This document shows positions 7,850-18,300 of a stretch of 48,434 nucleotides of DNA, one piece after another. The translations under genes were made by a program, and so were the position numbers. The stretch is from assembly GCA_028139135.1 (NCBI GenBank), contig JAOINB010000007.1, positions 1 through 48,434 on the forward strand, given 5' to 3'. Under the pieces are notes generated by a model. That model saw nothing but the letters and a program-made list of their open reading frames with translations. It did no database searches and was not told the origin of the DNA. How positions within the stretch are numbered: the first letter of the stretch is position 1; every line of letters starts with the position of its first letter. This stretch comes from Betaproteobacteria bacterium. Lineage in GTDB: Bacteria > Pseudomonadota > Gammaproteobacteria > Burkholderiales > Burkholderiaceae_A.

Positions 7850-10800
7850 ATGTTTACCAACCCTAATTTGCGCGACCAGAACGAAAAATTACCGTTTAAT
7901 CAACCAAAACAAAAACACCAACCATCGAATTCCTCTTTTCCAGACTCTTTTATTCTAGCAAAACTAATAGCTGAGGAGAAAAAGAACACTGTCAGTGGGG
8001 CGAGCGCATTAATTATAACCGAGAATCAGGAAAATGCTGAAAGGATATCTAACGAAATAAATTTTTTTAACAAGAACTTAAACATTAAACTTTTTCCCGA
8101 TTGGGAAATTCTACCGTATGAACCCTTTTCTCCTCACGAAGATCTTGTATCTAACCGCCTACTTACACTATACGAAGCGATCAGCGGTAACTTGGACGGA
8201 ATAATTTTAAGTGCACAAACAGCATTAATGCGATTACCTCCTAAAGACTTTGTTGCGGGACATACTTTTTTCTTAAAAAAGAATCAAAAAATTAATATCG
8301 AGGGGTTAATGGATCAGCTAAATATTGCTGGGTATGCTAAAAATACGCATGTTGTATCCCCGAGAGAATACTCCACAAGGGGTAACATAATAGACTTATT
8401 CCCGATGGGATCTTTGACTCCTTATCGTTTGGAACTTATTGACGATGAGATTGAAACTATAAAAATTTTTGACCCTGATACACAGAGAACGTTATATCCC
8501 TCAGAGGAAATTCGTATCCTTCCTAGCCGGGAATTTCCAATAGGAAAAAGCTCCGCTAACCGTTTTCGTATTAATTGGAGGAAAAATTTTGAAGGAGACC
8601 CTCTAAAATGCACTTTGTACAGAGATGTAGGTAAAGAAATTTTTGGTTCAGGAATTGAATATTACTTACCTTTTTTACACGAAAAACTGGATACCATTTT
8701 TTCGTATCTTAAGAATGATGGAAAAATATATGAGATAGGTGATATCGCTAAGGAGACTGAAAAACAAGTAGCAGAGATAAATCAGAGGTACGATTATCTC
8801 AAACATGACATGGAGAGACCAATTTGTCCTCCAGAATCAATATCGATTCAACAGCACCAGTTTAGCGCTGCGAAACAAAATTTTAGAAATATTGATATTT
8901 ATGCGATAAGTAAATCACTGAAAATTTCTCAATTGCCTAACCTAGGAACAAACGGCAGAGTCAATGATAAATTAGATAAATTTAAAGTTGCTCTTGAGGG
9001 TAAAAAACTTGGACCCAATATCCTAATAGTAACAAATAATGCGGGCAGGGCTGAGACTATCCATTCCTTGATGAATAAAATTAGTATTCCTAGCCATGTT
9101 GTAAGTACTTTTAAAGAATTTGAAACTAATTTAAAAAAAAATAATTCTTTAGAACAATGTATTGCAATTGTTAAAGGTTTGTTAGCCCATGGTTTTAAAA
9201 TACCCGAATTTTCGATTATTACTGAGTTTGACTTGTTTCAAGGGCTTCACCATGTGTCAGATAAAAATGAGAAAAAAAACGAACGTAATGTAGAAAATTT
9301 CATTAAAAATCTCTCTGAATTACAAATAGGTTCGCCGGTTGTACATATTGACCACGGTATTGGAAGGTACAGAGGATTGAAGGACGTAGACATAGGTGAG
9401 GAAGCAAATGAATTCCTACACCTTGAATACGCAAACTCTGCTAGTTTGTACGTTCCCGTCTCTCAATTAGCGTGCGTTAATAGATACTGCGGTAGCGATC
9501 CAGAAAATGCACCCTTGCATGTATTAGGATCAGAACGTTGGAATAAAGAAAAAACAAAGGCCATCAAGCAAGTCAGAGATACAGCGGCAAAATTATTAGA
9601 TCTTTATGCCAAACGGGCTGCTAAAAAAGGATACTCATTTCAATTTAACCAGAGTGAATTTGAAGAATTTAGTAATGGTTTTGAATATATCGAAACGACT
9701 GACCAAAAATCAGCCATTCAAGCAGTTGTCCAAGATATGATTAGCGAAAAGCCCATGGATAGACTGATCTGCGGTGATGTAGGCTTTGGGAAGACAGAAG
9801 TCGCCCTTAGGGCAAGCTTTCTCGCTGTCTCTTCAGGAAAACAGGTGGCTGTCCTTACACCAACTACTTTGCTGGCGGAACAACATTATCAAACGTTTAA
9901 AGATCGTTTCGTATCCTTTCCCGTTGAAATATGTGAACTATCAAGATTTAGAAAAAAATCTGAAAATACCAAGAGTGTTCTCGATATCGAAAATGGACGG
10001 GTAGATATAATTATTGGAACGCACAAATTAATCGCCGGTAATATTAAATTCAAAGATCTTGGACTCATTATCATTGATGAAGAACATCGTTTTGGAGTGC
10101 GACAAAAAGAGAAATTTAGGGAAATTCGATCTGAGATTGACACAATCGCAATGACTGCAACCCCAATCCCAAGAACCCTTTCCATGAGTATGGAAGGAAT
10201 ACGAGATTTCTCAATCATTGCAAGCGCGCCGCAAAAAAGGTTAGCGATAAAAACATTTGTCAGACATGAGGATAATTTTTTTGTCAAAGAAGCGCTAGTT
10301 AGAGAACTCAGAAGGGGTGGGCAGGCTTATGTAATACATAATGAAGTTAAGACCATCAATCACAGGTTAGAAAAATTACAAAAGCTTATTCCTGAGGCAA
10401 GAATAGGGATAGCTCATGGTCAGATGGCTGAAAAAGAGTTAGAAATGGTCATGCGTAATTTTAATCAAAAGAAGTTTAATATCTTGTTATCCTCTACTAT
10501 CATTGAAACAGGGATTGATATTCCGTCTGCTAACACCATAATTATATATAGAGCCGATAAGTTTGGATTAGCCCAGTTGCACCAATTGAGAGGAAGAGTT
10601 GGCAGATCGCACCATCAAGCGTACGCATATCTTCTTACTCCCGGACAAGAAAGTTTGAATAAAAATGCAAAAAAGAGGCTTGAGGCAATTCAGTCAATGG
10701 GAGAACTGGGTTCGGGGTTTTTTCTTGCTATGCATGATTTAGAAATTAGAGGAGCCGGAGAGGTTTTGGGGGAAAATCAATCAGGTAATATAACTGAAAT

Positions 10801-11344
10801 TGGTTTTTCTCTGTACGCGGAAATGTTGGAAAACGCAGTGAGATATCTCAAAGAGGGCAAGAAGGAAAATTTCGATTTGCTTGATACACCGACTGTAGAA
10901 ATTAAACTGCACGTGCCTAGTATCTTGCCCAAAAACTACTGCCCGGATGTTAATGAGCGATTAATTTTATATAAGAAATTAGCAGATTCGCATACAGAAC
11001 TAGATTTGCAAAAAGTGGAAGAGGAGTTGATAGATCGATTTGGCCTATTGCCAAAAGAAGCGAAGAATTTATTACTATCCCACCAAATAAGAATTAAGGC
11101 GAAGGAAATTGATTTAATCAAGCTAGATGCTACTGAAAAATCTATTACTATTACTCTCAATGAAAACCCTGCAATTAACATCGAAGGTCTTCTACAGAAG
11201 ATACAGCAAAACGATTCAATAAAACTTGTTGGAGAAAATAAAATTAAAATTGACGTGACTAGCAACAACATTGCTGATTACAAAAGGAATATAGAGGACG
11301 TATTTTTTACAATATCAAATAAAAAAATTTCTTTGGGGCTTTAA
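7850..11344 (+). CDS. mfd: Transcription-repair coupling factor Mfd
   Basis: This 1164-residue DNA translocase removes RNA polymerase stalled at lesions and recruits UvrA. An N-terminal UvrB-like module is followed by an RNA-polymerase-interaction domain near residues 490-545 (L-H-L-E-Y-A-N ... Y-V-P-V-S-Q-L). The RecG-like helicase core follows, with Walker A GDVGFGKTE near residue 643, D-E-E-H motif II, MTATPIPRTL motif III, and GRVGRS motif VI. The C-terminal TRCF domain is present. Length is normal. It is divergent from ispDF with 22 bp between starts. Its stop codon overlaps the convergent mrp stop by 4 bp. Confidence 0.97.
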   Translation: MFTNPNLRDQNEKLPFNQPKQKHQPSNSSFPDSFILAKLIAEEKKNTVSGASALIITENQENAERISNEINFFNKNLNIKLFPDWEILPYEPFSPHEDLVSNRLLTLYEAISGNLDGIILSAQTALMRLPPKDFVAGHTFFLKKNQKINIEGLMDQLNIAGYAKNTHVVSPREYSTRGNIIDLFPMGSLTPYRLELIDDEIETIKIFDPDTQRTLYPSEEIRILPSREFPIGKSSANRFRINWRKNFEGDPLKCTLYRDVGKEIFGSGIEYYLPFLHEKLDTIFSYLKNDGKIYEIGDIAKETEKQVAEINQRYDYLKHDMERPICPPESISIQQHQFSAAKQNFRNIDIYAISKSLKISQLPNLGTNGRVNDKLDKFKVALEGKKLGPNILIVTNNAGRAETIHSLMNKISIPSHVVSTFKEFETNLKKNNSLEQCIAIVKGLLAHGFKIPEFSIITEFDLFQGLHHVSDKNEKKNERNVENFIKNLSELQIGSPVVHIDHGIGRYRGLKDVDIGEEANEFLHLEYANSASLYVPVSQLACVNRYCGSDPENAPLHVLGSERWNKEKTKAIKQVRDTAAKLLDLYAKRAAKKGYSFQFNQSEFEEFSNGFEYIETTDQKSAIQAVVQDMISEKPMDRLICGDVGFGKTEVALRASFLAVSSGKQVAVLTPTTLLAEQHYQTFKDRFVSFPVEICELSRFRKKSENTKSVLDIENGRVDIIIGTHKLIAGNIKFKDLGLIIIDEEHRFGVRQKEKFREIRSEIDTIAMTATPIPRTLSMSMEGIRDFSIIASAPQKRLAIKTFVRHEDNFFVKEALVRELRRGGQAYVIHNEVKTINHRLEKLQKLIPEARIGIAHGQMAEKELEMVMRNFNQKKFNILLSSTIIETGIDIPSANTIIIYRADKFGLAQLHQLRGRVGRSHHQAYAYLLTPGQESLNKNAKKRLEAIQSMGELGSGFFLAMHDLEIRGAGEVLGENQSGNITEIGFSLYAEMLENAVRYLKEGKKENFDLLDTPTVEIKLHVPSILPKNYCPDVNERLILYKKLADSHTELDLQKVEEELIDRFGLLPKEAKNLLLSHQIRIKAKEIDLIKLDATEKSITITLNENPAINIEGLLQKIQQNDSIKLVGENKIKIDVTSNNIADYKRNIEDVFFTISNKKISLGL

Positions 11345-12432
11345 GTGTTTTTGATTACTATCTTCGGAAACTTTCCTGCTTGATTCTTCCTGAGCGCTGA
11401 TATATGCCTGGCTACTGCAAAAGAAACTTCACCATAGGCTTTTGTAATCCCTAGGTTGCGCTTTGATATGACGGACGGAACGCCGTTGTCAGAGTCTTCC
11501 CGAATACACGCATTCAGTGGTAAAGAACCTAAGAAGTTTGTGTCATATTTTTTTGCCGTCTGCAACCCTCCACCAGAGCCAAAAATCTCCTCAATATTGC
11601 CACATTTAGGACAAGCATACGATGCCATATTTTCAATTATGCCTAATATTGGGACCGAAACTTTTTCAAACATTTTAATACCTTTCCTGGCATCCAGAAG
11701 AGCAATTTCCTGAGGGGTGGTGACAATGACAGCCCCTGTGAGAGGTACTTTCTGGGCCAATGTAAGATGTATGTCGCCAGTTCCTGGTGGCAAATCTATA
11801 AACAAATAGTCAAGATTATTCCATGCTGTTTGACGCAATAACTGTTCTAAGGCCTGCGTTACCATTGGCCCACGCCAAACCGTAGCTTCATCCTTAGGTA
11901 TTAAATAACCAATACTGTTTGTCTGTAGTCCGTGCCCAATCATTGGAACGATCGTTTTCCCATCAGGAGACTCAGGCTTCCCATCAACTCCCAAAAGCGC
12001 GGGAATGCTCGGGCCGTAGATATCGCCATCTAATATTCCTACCTTAGCCCCCTCGAGATGCAATGACAGGGCTAGATTGACCGTGGTGGTAGATTTGCCT
12101 ACACCTCCTTTCCCTGATGCTATCGCAATAATATTCTTTACCCCGGGAATCAACTGCGTACCTTTCTCTATGGAATGCGCAACTATATCTGTTTCAAGTA
12201 CAACATTTACATTTTTTAGATTAAATAAACTTTTCAGATGGGAAGCAATTTCATCTCTAATTTTTTGTTCCCTACTCTTTACAGGATAACCAAACCGTAC
12301 TTTTAAACTAAGCTCGTCACCAACCTGCTTAATATCCGTAACTATATCTTTAAAAACATGATCTTTAATCAGTTCACTCAAAAAAACATGCTCACAAAAA
12401 GCAGCTTCTATTTTTTCCACATTAACGTCCAA
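11341..12432 (-). CDS. mrp: Fe-S cluster carrier ATPase Mrp/ApbC
   Basis: This 363-residue cytosolic P-loop protein is expected to bind and deliver Fe-S clusters. Residues 1-90 are a MIP18/DUF59-like domain. The deviant Walker A ASGKGGVGKST lies near 105-115, followed by D-G-D-I-Y-G-P-S and D-L-P-P-G-T-G-D. The cluster-binding C-x-x-C is at C274/C277 (ACPKCG). It is last in the ybbA-purL-ybiT-moeA-mrp operon, 3 bp after moeA. Fe-S delivery could serve complex I in the same window, but nothing in the sequence ties them together specifically. The gene ends tail to tail on mfd with a 4 bp overlap. Confidence 0.95.
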   Translation of the reverse strand: MDVNVEKIEAAFCEHVFLSELIKDHVFKDIVTDIKQVGDELSLKVRFGYPVKSREQKIRDEIASHLKSLFNLKNVNVVLETDIVAHSIEKGTQLIPGVKNIIAIASGKGGVGKSTTTVNLALSLHLEGAKVGILDGDIYGPSIPALLGVDGKPESPDGKTIVPMIGHGLQTNSIGYLIPKDEATVWRGPMVTQALEQLLRQTAWNNLDYLFIDLPPGTGDIHLTLAQKVPLTGAVIVTTPQEIALLDARKGIKMFEKVSVPILGIIENMASYACPKCGNIEEIFGSGGGLQTAKKYDTNFLGSLPLNACIREDSDNGVPSVISKRNLGITKAYGEVSFAVARHISALRKNQAGKFPKIVIKNT

Positions 12433-12435
12433 CTT

Positions 12436-13758
12436 CTATTCCCCGCTCTCTTGCAGTCCATCAAAGATTAATACGCTCACCTTATCACCTGCTTCATAGG
12501 TCTGTTCATCATGCTCCAATATCACTAGGCAATCAGCCTCGCTCATAGATCTAAGTATACCCGAGCCTTGATTCTCCTGAACTTTAACAAAAATATCTCC
12601 ATTCATGCTAACTAAGCTTCCTCTTCTGAATTCAGTGCGACCTTTCTTTTTCTTAATGGAAGTGATTAATGGAAATTTTAATTTCTTATTTAAGTATCTT
12701 GTATTCCCTACCATTTGTCGGATTGCTGGCAACACGAAAATAAAGAATGTCACCATGACGGCTACGGGATTACCCGGAAGACCAAAAACCATAGTTTGCA
12801 TACTATCTGCTTCGTTAGGTTTTTTTATTTTGCCAACTGCCATTGGTCTTCCTGGTCTCATGGCGATTTTCCAGAATTCAACGCTTCCAAGAGACTTCAT
12901 TACCTGCTTAGTAAAGTCAGATTCCCCTACGCTTACGCCTCCGCTTGTAACAATAAGATCAACCTTTGAAGCAGCATTTTGAAAGAATTCCTCCAAAATT
13001 CTGGGATTATCTGCTGCAACACCAAAGTCGATAACATCAACGGGCAACCGGTTCAACATTGCTGACATCGTATATCGATTGCTATCGTAAATACAACCTT
13101 CCTCCAATTCTTGACCCGGACTTCTAATCTCATTACCGGTAGAAAAAAATCCAACACGTAATTTTTTATAAACTTCTATCTCAGGAACCCCTAGGGAAGC
13201 AACAAGGCCAACATCTGCTGCACTTAAAAGCTTACCTCGTTGCAAAACGGGATTGCCAAACTTTAAATCCTCACCTTTCATTCTTCTGTTGTCACCCTCT
13301 TTTACAAAATTAGATGTAAAACAAGCCATACCATTAGATATGGAGACAAATTCCTGAGGAATAACCGTATCACACATGTTAGGCATTTTGGCTCCGGTCA
13401 TTATTTTTACACACTCTCCAAGAATAATTTCATCAGACATAACTTCACCTGCACTAACATTTCCACGGATTTTAAGCTTTACTGTTTCATTTTCTTGTCT
13501 TAAGGACTTATATGCAAATGCATAACCGTCCATCGCAGCATTATCTTGTGCGGGAACATCAAGTGTCGAAATTAGGTCATTGAATAAAACTCTACCTGGA
13601 GCATCTGTGAGAGGAACGAACTCCGAACCAAGACTTTTACAATATTCTCGTGTTAATTCCAAAATAATATCTAAGGCACCACTAACTGACATTGAATCTG
13701 GATCATATCCCGATAAGCATGAAATTATATGGTCGATTGACTTATTAACTTCAGTCAC
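12436..13758 (-). CDS. moeA: Molybdopterin molybdenumtransferase MoeA
   Basis: This 440-residue cytoplasmic enzyme inserts molybdate into adenylated molybdopterin. Seen: the N-terminal D-V-P-A-Q-D-N-A-A-M-D-G-Y-A motif, G-E-D-x-x-x-G-N-x-x-L near residues 160-175, S-T-G-N-E in the MoCF-like domain, V-T-S-G-G-V-S-V-G-E-x-D, and L-P-G-N-P-V-A. The start is a GTG at 13758; the preceding 'SCLSGYDPD' pattern near the N-terminus is typical of betaproteobacterial MoeA and shows that no later start is right. It lies 5 bp after ybiT. No other molybdenum cofactor genes are in the window. Confidence 0.95.
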   Translation of the reverse strand: MTEVNKSIDHIISCLSGYDPDSMSVSGALDIILELTREYCKSLGSEFVPLTDAPGRVLFNDLISTLDVPAQDNAAMDGYAFAYKSLRQENETVKLKIRGNVSAGEVMSDEIILGECVKIMTGAKMPNMCDTVIPQEFVSISNGMACFTSNFVKEGDNRRMKGEDLKFGNPVLQRGKLLSAADVGLVASLGVPEIEVYKKLRVGFFSTGNEIRSPGQELEEGCIYDSNRYTMSAMLNRLPVDVIDFGVAADNPRILEEFFQNAASKVDLIVTSGGVSVGESDFTKQVMKSLGSVEFWKIAMRPGRPMAVGKIKKPNEADSMQTMVFGLPGNPVAVMVTFFIFVLPAIRQMVGNTRYLNKKLKFPLITSIKKKKGRTEFRRGSLVSMNGDIFVKVQENQGSGILRSMSEADCLVILEHDEQTYEAGDKVSVLIFDGLQESGE

Positions 13759-13763
13759 AGTAA

Positions 13764-15383
13764 TTAATTTTCCTTCGTTAAAAGATATTCATCATACGTA
13801 CCACTAAAATCCTGAATTTTATTCTGCTTACTATCAATAACCCATATCCTTTTCGCAATCGAATTGACGAACTCTCTGTCATGCGACACTACCAAAACCG
13901 TCCCATCAAATTTTTCTAACGCTAGCTGGAGGGATTCAATGGATTCCATATCGAGGTGATTAGTTGGCTCATCCAAAAGCAAAATATTTGCCTTCAAAAG
14001 CATCAATTTCCCAAAATACATTCGGTGTTTTTCTCCACCCGATATCACGGATGCTGGTTTACTTACACTACTTCCTGAAAACAGCAGTTTGCCTAAGGTC
14101 GAGCGAATAGTCTGATCATCATCCTCATCACCAGCATGTTGGAGTAGCCAATCATTTAAAGATTTATTTGTTTCAAATGCAGGGTAAACATCCTGCTTCA
14201 TATAACCTAACTCCGCATTTTCTGCCAATTTACAAACGCCCGAGTCGGGGTTAAAACCACCGTTGTCAGAACCAACAATCAAATTTAAAAGTGTAGATTT
14301 ACCCGATCCATTCGGACCAATAATTGCAATTTTCTCTCCAGACTCAACAATGGCTGAAAAAGATTCTATAACGTTCCCCTTCTCAATCTCAAATCCTTTA
14401 CTTAAACTTTGTAAATGTAACGCCTGTCGATATAATTTCTTTTTTTGGGTAAATCTAATATAAGGGTTTTGGCGAGAAGAAGGGCGTACAGACACTGCAT
14501 CCGACTGAAGCTTATCAATCAACTTTCTTCTTGAAGTCGCTTGCTTTGCTTTTGACTTGTTGGCCGCAAACCTTCTGATAAATTCTTGCAACTCCGAAAT
14601 CTTTTCTTTACTTCTAGTAGTCTCAGCCATCAACCTAGCTCTTGCTTCTGATGACGCAAGCATGTAATCATCATAATTGCCGGGATATACCTTTATTTCC
14701 CCGTAATCAAGATCCGCCATATGTGTACAAACCGAATTCAGGAAATGTCGGTCGTGAGAAATTATAATCATCGTACATGTTTTATCGTCTAATACCCCCT
14801 CTAACCATCGAATTGTGTCAATATCCAGGTTGTTGGTTGGCTCATCCAAAAGCAAAATATCTGGATCCGAAAATAAAGCTTGCGCTAATAAAACTCTAAC
14901 TTTCCAACCAGGAGGAACATTTTTCATAGCTCCTTTGTGGAGAGCTGAATCTATGCCTGCTCCAATGAGTAATTCCCCAGCCCTTGCTTCAGAAGAGTAA
15001 CCGCCAAACTCGGCATACTTACTTTCTAGCTCTGCAGCTTTGATATAGTCCTCATCAGTAGCATCTGTATTAGCATAGATGGCATCCCTTTCTGTCATTG
15101 CAGACCACATTTCTTCATGACCCATCATAACTACATCCAGTACATTTACCTCCTCGTATGCAAACTGGTCTTGTCCAAGTTTACCTAATCTAGTGTTGGT
15201 ATCGATAACAATCTCACCAGAAGATGCTTCCTGTTCCCCGCTTAAAATTTTCATAAACGTTGATTTCCCACAACCATTGGCACCAATTAGACCGTATCTA
15301 TTCCCGGTAGAAAATTTGATAGAAACATTTTCAAATAATGGTTTTTCTCCAAACTGAACAGACAAATTTACTGTTGAAATCAT
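13764..15383 (-). CDS. ybiT: ABC-F ATPase YbiT
   Basis: This 539-residue soluble ABC-F protein has two ATPase domains and no membrane part. The first Walker A is GANGCGKS (34-41) and the second is GPNGSGKS near residue 370. Walker B sequences end in LLLDEPTN in both halves. The signature of the second half is S-G-G-E. The first 250 residues follow E. coli YbiT closely (Q-F-G-x-K-P-L-F-E-N; G-K-L-x-Q-D-Q-F-A; V-M-G-H). ABC-F proteins act on the ribosomal E site to relieve stalled or difficult translation; the exact role of YbiT is less certain. The start ATG overlaps the purL stop as ATGA. Confidence 0.93.
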   Translation of the reverse strand: MISTVNLSVQFGEKPLFENVSIKFSTGNRYGLIGANGCGKSTFMKILSGEQEASSGEIVIDTNTRLGKLGQDQFAYEEVNVLDVVMMGHEEMWSAMTERDAIYANTDATDEDYIKAAELESKYAEFGGYSSEARAGELLIGAGIDSALHKGAMKNVPPGWKVRVLLAQALFSDPDILLLDEPTNNLDIDTIRWLEGVLDDKTCTMIIISHDRHFLNSVCTHMADLDYGEIKVYPGNYDDYMLASSEARARLMAETTRSKEKISELQEFIRRFAANKSKAKQATSRRKLIDKLQSDAVSVRPSSRQNPYIRFTQKKKLYRQALHLQSLSKGFEIEKGNVIESFSAIVESGEKIAIIGPNGSGKSTLLNLIVGSDNGGFNPDSGVCKLAENAELGYMKQDVYPAFETNKSLNDWLLQHAGDEDDDQTIRSTLGKLLFSGSSVSKPASVISGGEKHRMYFGKLMLLKANILLLDEPTNHLDMESIESLQLALEKFDGTVLVVSHDREFVNSIAKRIWVIDSKQNKIQDFSGTYDEYLLTKEN

Positions 15384-18300
15384 TGACTCTTAATCCATTT
15401 GTAAACATTTTCAAAAACAAGCGCCCAGGGAGCAAACTCACCAACACCACACCAACTTTTAGGTTTCCATGAAAACAAGTTCCCCCGGAAATTTCTTTCA
15501 GGATGAGGCATCATCATCAATATCCTACCATCGGCAGAGGAGAAACCCGTTAGTCCTGATGTAGAACCGTTTGGATTATAAGGATAAGATTCCGTTGGCT
15601 TCCCTTGCAAATCAACAAACCTCAACACTGAATTAACACTGTCATTCACATTCGTAAAGGAGTTAACTCTACCATACCCATGTGCAACGGTTATGGGAAG
15701 AATGAGATTTTCGAAATCTTTAAAGTAAACTGAATTACTCGGGAGAATTTCAACTAGTGACTGGCGAGCTTCAAAACGTCCTGAAATATTACCTGAAAAA
15801 GTAGGCCAATCCTCTTTTTTTCCTGGCAATATCGGAGCTAATTCACTTAGAAATTGACAACCATTACAAACACCAAAGACAAACTTTTCTGGATTACAAA
15901 AAAAAGAAAAGAATGCCTCCCTCAAAAATTTATTTGCTAGAACGACCTGTGCCCATCCTCTACCCGCTCCGAGTACATCTCCGTAAGAAAAGCCTCCGCT
16001 AATAGCGAGTCCATCAAAACTAGATAGATCAAAAGTTTTAGAAATCAGATCTTGCATATGCACATCAACACAATTAAATCCCACTTGATAAAATGCTGCC
16101 GCCATCTCCCGATGACCATTCACTCCTTGCTCTCTCAAGATCGCGATTTTCGGAACTTTATTTAGCCTTTTACGATTCGCAACAGTTTTCTCTCTAACTG
16201 CATCAAGTTCCTGGAATCGCTCAACAAAACCGGTGAGTCTTTCTTTGAATCGTTCTTTAATAATCTGATCGGGCGATGTTACATCAGCAATACTATCAAG
16301 CTCATCTTGGGCACATTTTTCGTTATCTCTGATTTTCGCTATTGCAAAAGAGGTTTGAGACCAAATTCTTTGAAGGTACTCTCTCTTTTTTCTAAAGATA
16401 CACTTTGCATCTCTGTAAAATACAACTTCGTCAGTTTTATTTAGGCTACCAACTTCAAAAATATGTTCACCTAACCCAACTGATCGAAATATATCAAATA
16501 AAGCGGAGCGCTGTTGCTTTGTTGTCTGCAACACTACACCAAGTTCTTCATTGAACAAAGTTGCGATTGTTAGACTATCTCTGCGCTCAGAAACTTGTTC
16601 AGTTCTGATTTTAAAGTCTCCCCAATCCTTAGCTACACTATCAATCGTTAAAAGATCTAGATTAATCGTTATCCCTACTCTACCTGCAAATGCCATTTCA
16701 CACACAGTAGCTAGTAACCCTCCATCAGAGCGGTCGTGATAAGCATGGACCAGTTTTGTACTGTGCTCTTTCTCATAGAGCCTGACCTTATTGCAAGCGT
16801 TAGAAAAAGCTTTTATTACTTCAACGCTATCGAAATCCGGACACTTTCCCGATGAGATTGAAAAAACTGACTGAAAGATAGAGCCCCTCATCCTCTTTTT
16901 GCCTTTGGCAAAATCAAGAAAAACCAAACAAGAATCTTCTATGTCACGATCTAAGCAGGGGGTCCATGTTCCCTCTGTATCGTTAAGTTTAGAAACTCCG
17001 GATAGATTTAATGATATTGGAGACCTTACTTTCTCGGATATATTATTTTCAACTTTTATCGCACTCATAGAAAGTGAATCTTTACCGACTGGTATACTAA
17101 TACCACACTCAATACAAATATTATTTATTGCCGATACAGCTGAATACAAATCGTAATTACTGAACTCGTCATCGACTGCCCCCATCCAGTTAGCACTTAA
17201 TTTGATATCAGATAAATTATTGACAGGTGCAGCTAGGATATTTGTAATTAATTCTCCTAAGCACATTCTAACTGAAGCATTAACATCAAAAACAGCTATT
17301 GGAGGCCTTTCACCTAAGGCTAATGCAACTCCTTGCTTGCTCCAGAAAGAGGTAAGCATAACAGCACAATCAGCCACAGGAGTTTGCCACGGCCCTACCA
17401 TTTGATCACGACTAGTACAGCCCCCTACAGTACGATCACCTATAGTTATCATAAAACTCTTGGAGGAGACAGTTGGGTGCTTCAAAACTTTAACAATACT
17501 CTGCTCTAAGTTAATACTTGAATATTCCTCCTCACGAACCAAAAATTCACGTTTACTACAGTTTCTTACTAAGCTATTTCCCACATTCAAAAGAAAATCT
17601 AGAGATACGTCAATTGGAAAAATATTTGTGCTCAAATATTTTCTTGATTCAATAATTAGTTCAGGTTTCTCCATAAACTGGCCAATAACTGCATAGGGTG
17701 CTTTTTCTCTCATGCACAATTCATTGAATTCAGCTAGACTTTTTTCCTCGATAGCCAAAACATAACGTTCCTGCGATTCGTTTGTCCAAATTTCTACAGG
17801 GTTCATAGAATTATCTGAGACTGGTATTGAGTCAAGGTCCACCCGGACACCCAAACCCGACTCATAGGCTAATTCTGGAATGGCGTTTGACAAACCCCCT
17901 GCACCCACGTCATGAATCGATTTAATTAAATTTTCCTTTTCGCCTGACATGGCACAGAAATTTATAACTTCTTGCGCCCTTCTCTGCATCTCTGGGTTTC
18001 CTCTTTGGACCGATTCAAAATCTAAATTATAGTTATTAAGCCCCGAGGAAACCGATGAGGCAGCGCCTCCACCAATACCAATTTTAAATCCTGGACCTCC
18101 GAGGACAATTAGTAAATCTCCATGGCTAACTTTGCATTTTTCTACATTATTCGAAGAAATTAAGCCAACCCCCCCGGCTAACATAATTGGTTTTCTGAAA
18201 CCCCAGGTTTCTCCATGATGGTTTTCTTCAAATACTCTAAAGTAGCCAGCCACCGTTGGTCTGCCAAATTCATTGTTAAACTCTGAACTTCCTAAAGGAC

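Noticed and set aside
7828-7860. TTG start for ispDF at 7860
   Set aside because: It would overlap the mfd start codon, and no spaced ribosome-binding site precedes it.
12605-12982. Plus-strand open frame inside moeA
   Set aside because: It is antisense to a strongly conserved gene and has no recognisable domain or ribosome-binding site.
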